A stretch of DNA of 64,000 nucleotides from Rhizobium sp. CC-YZS058 (GTDB lineage: Bacteria > Pseudomonadota > Alphaproteobacteria > Rhizobiales > Rhizobiaceae). Location: positions 2,196,001 through 2,260,000 of the forward strand of contig NZ_JAYESJ010000001.1 in NCBI RefSeq assembly GCF_034720595.1, written 5' to 3'. Under the pieces are notes generated by a model. That model was given only the letters and a program-made list of their open reading frames with translations, ran no database searches and was not told the origin of the DNA. The position numbers and the translations under genes were made by a program. Position 1 is the first letter of the stretch; every line of letters begins with the position of its first letter. Shown here one piece after another: positions 60,513-64,000 of this stretch.

Positions 60513-60749
60513 GAAGGGTTCCAGTGTGGCGCGCGCCCCGCATCAAGCAGCGGATTGGGGCGGAAAAAGGTTCGGTACAGGGCGGGCCTTGCGCGGCGCC
60601 TGCGTGCAAGAGCAGGCGAATCCGGCGCATGTCCGCGGACGGAGCGTTCTTAGCCGGTTCGGCTTGGGAAGGAAACTCGCAAAGCCGCGGCGAAAACGCG
60701 GTGGGATCAAGCTGTTGCCCCGGCTTTCGCCATGCGCGAAAGGGAGCGA

Positions 60750-60778
60750 AATAAGCAAAAACGGCCATTCAAAGTCAA
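60750..60778 (-). promoter_or_regulatory. Candidate promoter for proS
   Basis: Read on the minus strand, TTGACT (60778-60773) and CTTATT (60755-60750) are 17 bases apart, a good sigma-70 match. It would give proS a leader of about 230 bases that begins with a perfect seven-base hairpin. Confidence 0.5.
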
Positions 60779-60854
60779 TCGAAAAATTTTCTGCCTGTGT
60801 AGCAAATTTGCAAAAAAACGGGTGACAAGCCGGGAAAAGCCAGATAATTTTAGC

Positions 60855-61004
60855 TTACAAAACAGGCAGGCGCATCAAATCCTGCTGAATTCGCGGTCAA
60901 GTCTTGGGAGGATCAGATCTTCGGCGCGATCACACGCAGCCGTCCGGAAACGGAAACAGATCACGCGAAACTCAAAAAACAAGGCGATTGCCTTGTTTTT
61001 TTTT
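60855..61004 (+). ncRNA. Candidate small RNA, about 150 bases
   Basis: A GATAAT box at 60843-60848 in an AT-rich stretch could start a plus-strand transcript near 60855. The predicted RNA forms a GCAGG-CCTGC hairpin near its start (after AAACAGG), then less regular stems including CCG-CGG, and ends in the strong terminator at 60974. The length of about 150 bases suits a trans-acting RNA. The -35 region (GGTGAC-like) is weak. The alternative is that the terminator simply ends the minus-strand DUF1467 transcript. Confidence 0.35.
60974..61004. terminator. Strong bidirectional terminator
   Basis: AAAAAACAAGGC (60974-60985) pairs with GCCTTGTTTTTT (60990-61001) over a four-base GATT loop. The T-run is nine on the plus strand and six on the minus strand. 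It can end the DUF1467 transcript on the minus strand and any plus-strand RNA from this gap. Confidence 0.9.
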
Positions 61005-61207
61005 GTCCTGATGCCAAGCGGCCCGGGCATTTGCCGACGGCAATCTGGCGACTCACTGCAAAGGCGCTTCATGCGGCCCTCGCCCGTCAAGCCCTGGAAC
61101 GCGACTGCGAGCAACTGTTCAAAACTTGGGCAAAAGCTACAGGGGCTTTCCACGGGTGCGGAGAACCGTGGGAGATCGCGCGGAATGGAATGTCAGACCA
61201 GGCTTTG

Positions 61208-61477
61208 TCAGTAGAATTTCGGCACGATGTCCGGGAACGTATCGAGCCCGATGCCGAGTTTGACGGAGAAAAGATACCACCCCAGATGGATGATGGCCGC
61301 CAGCACCGAGGTGAGGCCGAAGACGAGCAGAGGACGGAAGCGGGCCGGCGCGCTCTCGACGGTGCCGGGCACCACCTCGTCGGCTTCCGCCTGCGTCCGG
61401 AGTCCGAGCGGCAGCACCAGAAACAGTGTCAGCCACCAGATGATGAAATAGATCGCGAAGATCGAAAACAGCGCCAT
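61208..61477 (-). CDS. DUF1467 membrane protein
   Basis: The 89-residue product has two membrane segments (about residues 3-22 and 54-75). The start MALFSIFAIYFIIWWLTLF with VLPLGLRTQ and the linker ADEVVPGTVESAP are the DUF1467 pattern. GGGAGGG lies before the ATG. It is downstream of rnj and probably part of the birA-rnj transcript. Function unknown. Confidence 0.9.
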   Translation of the reverse strand: MALFSIFAIYFIIWWLTLFLVLPLGLRTQAEADEVVPGTVESAPARFRPLLVFGLTSVLAAIIHLGWYLFSVKLGIGLDTFPDIVPKFY

Positions 61478-61611
61478 CGAACCCTCCCCTCGCCGCGCAA
61501 CGCGGCATCCGATCCAATGCCCCTGCTCACGCCTGGTCCCTCCATACACCGGCGAATGGGGGGCGGACAATGCGATAGACTGTCCCGCCCCTTCGCGCGG
61601 CGCTTTCGGCC

Positions 61612-63282
61612 TCAGGCGACGCGGTTGATGAACACCGTTACGAGCGGCTTCTTGCCCCAGACGGAATTTGCCTCGCCCCGCACTGCGCGCCGAACGGCCT
61701 CCTGGACGAGGCCCAGATCCCGCCGCTTGCCGCGCGGGATGCTTTCGACCGCGCCGAGCACGGCATCGTAAAGCGTATCGGCCATGTCCTCGCCCTCGTC
61801 GTCATACTCCGGCAGGCCGATCGGCACGACCACCGGATCGCCGAGGAAATCATAGCGTTCGTCGAGGAGCACGTTCACCGAAACATGGCCGGCAAAGGCC
61901 AGCTTGCGCCGGTCGCCGATCCCCATCTCCTCGAAATCGCCGATCAGGTCGCCATCCTTGAAGATGCGTCCATGCTCGGCTTCGCCGATCTTGACGGCCG
62001 GTCCCGGCGCGAGGCGCAGGATATCGCCATTGCGGACGAAGGGCACCTCGGGAATGCCCGATTGCAGGCCGAGCTCGCGCTGGGCGGTCAGGTGTGCGGC
62101 CTCGCCATGCACCGGCACCAGCAGCCGCGGACGGATCCACTGATACATCTGCTGCAGCTCGTTGCGCCGCGGATGGCCGGAGACATGCACCAGCGCCTCA
62201 TGATCGGTCACCACATGGATGCCCTGCTCGATCAGGCCGTTCTTGATGTCGTTGATCGCCTTCTCATTGCCCGGAATGGCGCGTGAGGAGAACACCACCG
62301 TATCCCCTGCAGAAAACGCAACATTGCGCAGCTCGTCCCGCGCGATCTTCGCCAGCGCCGCGCGCGGCTCGCCCTGGCTGCCGGTCAGGATTACGACCAC
62401 CTTGTCGCGCGGGATATAGCCGAACTCATCCTCACCGATAAACGGCGCGACACCGTCCATCAGCCCGACATCGCGCGCCACCTGCACGACGCGCTTCATG
62501 GAGGAGCCGAGCAACAGAACTTCGCGCCCGGCTGCCGAGGCGGCCTTGGCGATCGAGCGGATGCGGCCGACATTGGAGGAGAAGGTGGTTATCGCCACAC
62601 GGCCTTCGGCCTTGCCGATGACCTCGGTCAGGCTGGCCGCCACCTCTTCTTCCGAAGGGGAGACACCGTCGCGCATCGCGTTGGTCGAATCGCACATCAG
62701 CGCGAGCACGCCCTCGTCCCCGATTTCGGTGAAGCGCTGCTTGTCGGTGAGCGGGCCGAGCGAGGGCTGGAGGTCGATCTTCCAGTCGCCGGTGTGCACC
62801 ACATTGCCGAGCGGGGTGCGGATGACGAGCGCCATAGGCTCGGGAATCGAGTGGTTGACGCCGACAGCCTCGACCTCGAAGGGTCCGATCTGGATGCGAT
62901 CACCTTCCTTGAACGGGGTGATCGGCACCTCGCTGCGCGAGCGCTCGTAATTGCGCTTGGCTTCCAGCATGCCGGCGGTGAAGGCCGAGGCATAGACCGG
63001 AACATTGAGGCCCGGCCAGAGATCGGCAAGCGCCCCGTAATGGTCCTCATGGGCGTGGGTGATCACGATGCCCTTGAGGTTCTTCCGCTCCTTCGCCAGG
63101 AAGCTGATATCGGGCAGGACGAGATCGACGCCGGGCAGATCCGGACCCGGAAAGGTCACGCCGCAATCCACCATGATCCACTCGCGGTTCTTGGCCGGCC
63201 CGTAGCCGTACAGCGCGAGGTTCATGCCGATTTCGCCCACGCCGCCCAGCGGCAGGAACACAAATTCATGTTTGTCCGTCAT
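61612..63282 (-). CDS. rnj: Ribonuclease J
   Basis: RNase J is a beta-CASP metallo-nuclease with endo- and 5'-exonuclease activity in RNA maturation and decay. The 556-residue product from MTDKHEFVFLPLGG has the metal motif HAHEDH (His76, His78, Asp80, His81), HTGDWKID, the beta-CASP core with GSSMKRVVQVAR and HVSGHPRRNE, and a C-terminal domain. In alphaproteobacteria both RNase E and RNase J occur, as in this window. It begins 20 bases after birA and has a weak ribosome site. Confidence 0.96.
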   Translation of the reverse strand: MTDKHEFVFLPLGGVGEIGMNLALYGYGPAKNREWIMVDCGVTFPGPDLPGVDLVLPDISFLAKERKNLKGIVITHAHEDHYGALADLWPGLNVPVYASAFTAGMLEAKRNYERSRSEVPITPFKEGDRIQIGPFEVEAVGVNHSIPEPMALVIRTPLGNVVHTGDWKIDLQPSLGPLTDKQRFTEIGDEGVLALMCDSTNAMRDGVSPSEEEVAASLTEVIGKAEGRVAITTFSSNVGRIRSIAKAASAAGREVLLLGSSMKRVVQVARDVGLMDGVAPFIGEDEFGYIPRDKVVVILTGSQGEPRAALAKIARDELRNVAFSAGDTVVFSSRAIPGNEKAINDIKNGLIEQGIHVVTDHEALVHVSGHPRRNELQQMYQWIRPRLLVPVHGEAAHLTAQRELGLQSGIPEVPFVRNGDILRLAPGPAVKIGEAEHGRIFKDGDLIGDFEEMGIGDRRKLAFAGHVSVNVLLDERYDFLGDPVVVPIGLPEYDDEGEDMADTLYDAVLGAVESIPRGKRRDLGLVQEAVRRAVRGEANSVWGKKPLVTVFINRVA

Positions 63283-63301
63283 CAGAGGACTTTGTCCTTT
63301 A

Positions 63302-64000
63302 TCATCCGAAAAATACATCGCCGGCGGCAATGAGCCGGCGACGGCCGCTGTCCTCGGTCAAGACAAGGCGGCCTTCGTCATCAATGTCGTCGAAACGCCC
63401 GAGGAGCGTTTCGCTCGTCAGCCGCACGGTAATAGGGCGCCCGAGCCCGATGGCATGGCGCCGCCAGCGGGCAATGACCGCAGATAGGCCTGCCCCGTGG
63501 TCCCAAAGCGCCAGCATGTCTGCCATGGCGATGAGAAGATGGGCAAAAACCTCGTCCGGCGCGGCCGTCGCGCCTTCCGCGCCGAGCCGCGCAACCGGAT
63601 AGAGCGCCGCCTCGGGCGCATGCGCAATATTGATCCCGCAGCCGATGACCAGAGCCTGGCGGCCATCCGGAAGTTGCTCGGCCTCGAGCAGGATGCCGGA
63701 AACCTTGCGGCCATGGATCAGCACATCGTTCGGCCATTTGATGTCCGGCACGCCGGCACCCGGCGGCAGCACCGACTGGACCGCGTCGCGCACGGCCACC
63801 GCAACGGCAAGCGGCAGGCTGGCAAGGGCGGCCGCGGGCGCTGGGTCGATCAGCAGCAGCGAGGCATAGAGGTTCCCGGGCTCGGAGGTCCAGGAACGAC
63901 CACGCCGGGCGCGACCTTCGGTCTGCCGCCCGGCGGTTATCCAGAGCTTGCCCGGATCGCCGGCCCGCGCGCGGGCCAGCCCCTCGGCATTGGTAGAGCC
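63302..64000 (-). CDS. birA: Biotin-[acetyl-CoA carboxylase] ligase, 3' part (gene continues out of window)
   Basis: BirA attaches biotin to the lysine of AccB. The visible 232 residues start GSTNAEGLARARAG and cover nearly the whole catalytic domain, with only some N-terminal residues missing. The biotin/ATP loop reads GRQTEGRARRGRSW (GRARR where the usual motif is GRGRR). KWPNDVL and GINI are also conserved. No DNA-binding domain can be seen in the part present, consistent with a short single-function ligase. It is followed by rnj after 7 codons. Confidence 0.93.
   Translation of the reverse strand, partial: GSTNAEGLARARAGDPGKLWITAGRQTEGRARRGRSWTSEPGNLYASLLLIDPAPAAALASLPLAVAVAVRDAVQSVLPPGAGVPDIKWPNDVLIHGRKVSGILLEAEQLPDGRQALVIGCGINIAHAPEAALYPVARLGAEGATAAPDEVFAHLLIAMADMLALWDHGAGLSAVIARWRRHAIGLGRPITVRLTSETLLGRFDDIDDEGRLVLTEDSGRRRLIAAGDVFFG

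Larger units (their letters stand above)
60513..61207. other. Intergenic region between DUF1467 and proS
   Basis: About 695 bases contain no supported gene. The part from 60730 to 61010 is notably AT-rich. It holds a minus-strand promoter for proS (60750-60778), a candidate small RNA (60855-61004) and a strong terminator (60974-61001), all described separately. The proS leader carries a hairpin CTTTCGC-GCATG-GCGAAAG at 60724-60742, right after the predicted start. Confidence 0.5.

Noticed and set aside
60732..61214. Plus-strand frame of 160 codons in the gap before proS
   Set aside because: It runs through the terminator hairpin and T-run and has a Lys/Arg-rich random-looking product without a ribosome site.

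Overview
The window is a high-GC stretch of chromosome from an alphaproteobacterium, almost certainly a member of the Rhizobiales close to Rhizobium, Agrobacterium or Sinorhizobium. The evidence is the set of conserved neighbours (amiC-rne, aroQ-accB-accC-aat, pyrB-pyrC', pleD-divK, birA-rnj-proS-lolC/D), the RNase E with a large acidic insert, the zinc-ribbon form of DNA polymerase IV, and a split gatB / gatC-gatA arrangement. The genus cannot be fixed from the sequence alone. Nearly all of it is core housekeeping DNA. No rRNA, tRNA, CRISPR array, prophage or insertion sequence was seen.

Layout. 0-11 kb: a partial exported protein, NAD kinase, an exported protein, prfB with its programmed frameshift, PBP1a (mrcA), the AmiC amidase and RNase E, which follows a long non-coding leader. 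11-19.5 kb: a glycosyltransferase, an aminotransferase, a DsbA-like protein, aroQ-accBC-aat, DUF2155, NDUFA12 and a small RTX protein. 19.5-29 kb: gatB, two acetyltransferases, a three-gene membrane glycosylation operon, gatC-gatA, a UPF0173 hydrolase, ruvX and two tiny membrane proteins. 29-37 kb: an AEC transporter, an AidB-like acyl-CoA dehydrogenase, a small foreign-looking two-gene cassette (ADP-ribosyltransferase-like toxin plus probable antitoxin), pyrB, a catalytically dead pyrC, plsY and dprA. 37-47.5 kb: topA-rnr-DUF983-NUDIX-MFS, rpmG, a candidate small RNA, pleD and divK. 47.5-57 kb: DUF3572, a HAD-like protein, dinB, an L,D-transpeptidase, a second RTX protein, dnaE, a 28-residue membrane peptide and two VOC proteins. 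57-64 kb: lolD, lolC/E, proS, an AT-rich gap with a second candidate small RNA, DUF1467, rnj and a partial birA.

How the genes work together. Envelope growth is represented by mrcA, amiC, the L,D-transpeptidase, plsY, lolCD and the lipid-linked sugar operon. Fatty acid synthesis is represented by accBC. RNA turnover has three nucleases (rne, rnr, rnj). Translation is served by prfB, gatCAB, proS, rpmG and, for N-end-rule protein turnover, aat. Pyrimidine synthesis relies on a PyrB with a non-catalytic PyrC partner. PleD and DivK are cell-cycle and c-di-GMP regulators.

The most unusual items are the ADP-ribosyltransferase-like toxin/antitoxin pair at 31.8-32.6 kb, with a consensus-like promoter that would give a leaderless antitoxin message; two candidate small RNAs (45.1-45.3 kb and 60.85-61.0 kb); two related small RTX proteins without a visible exporter; and a 28-residue membrane peptide with its own promoter.
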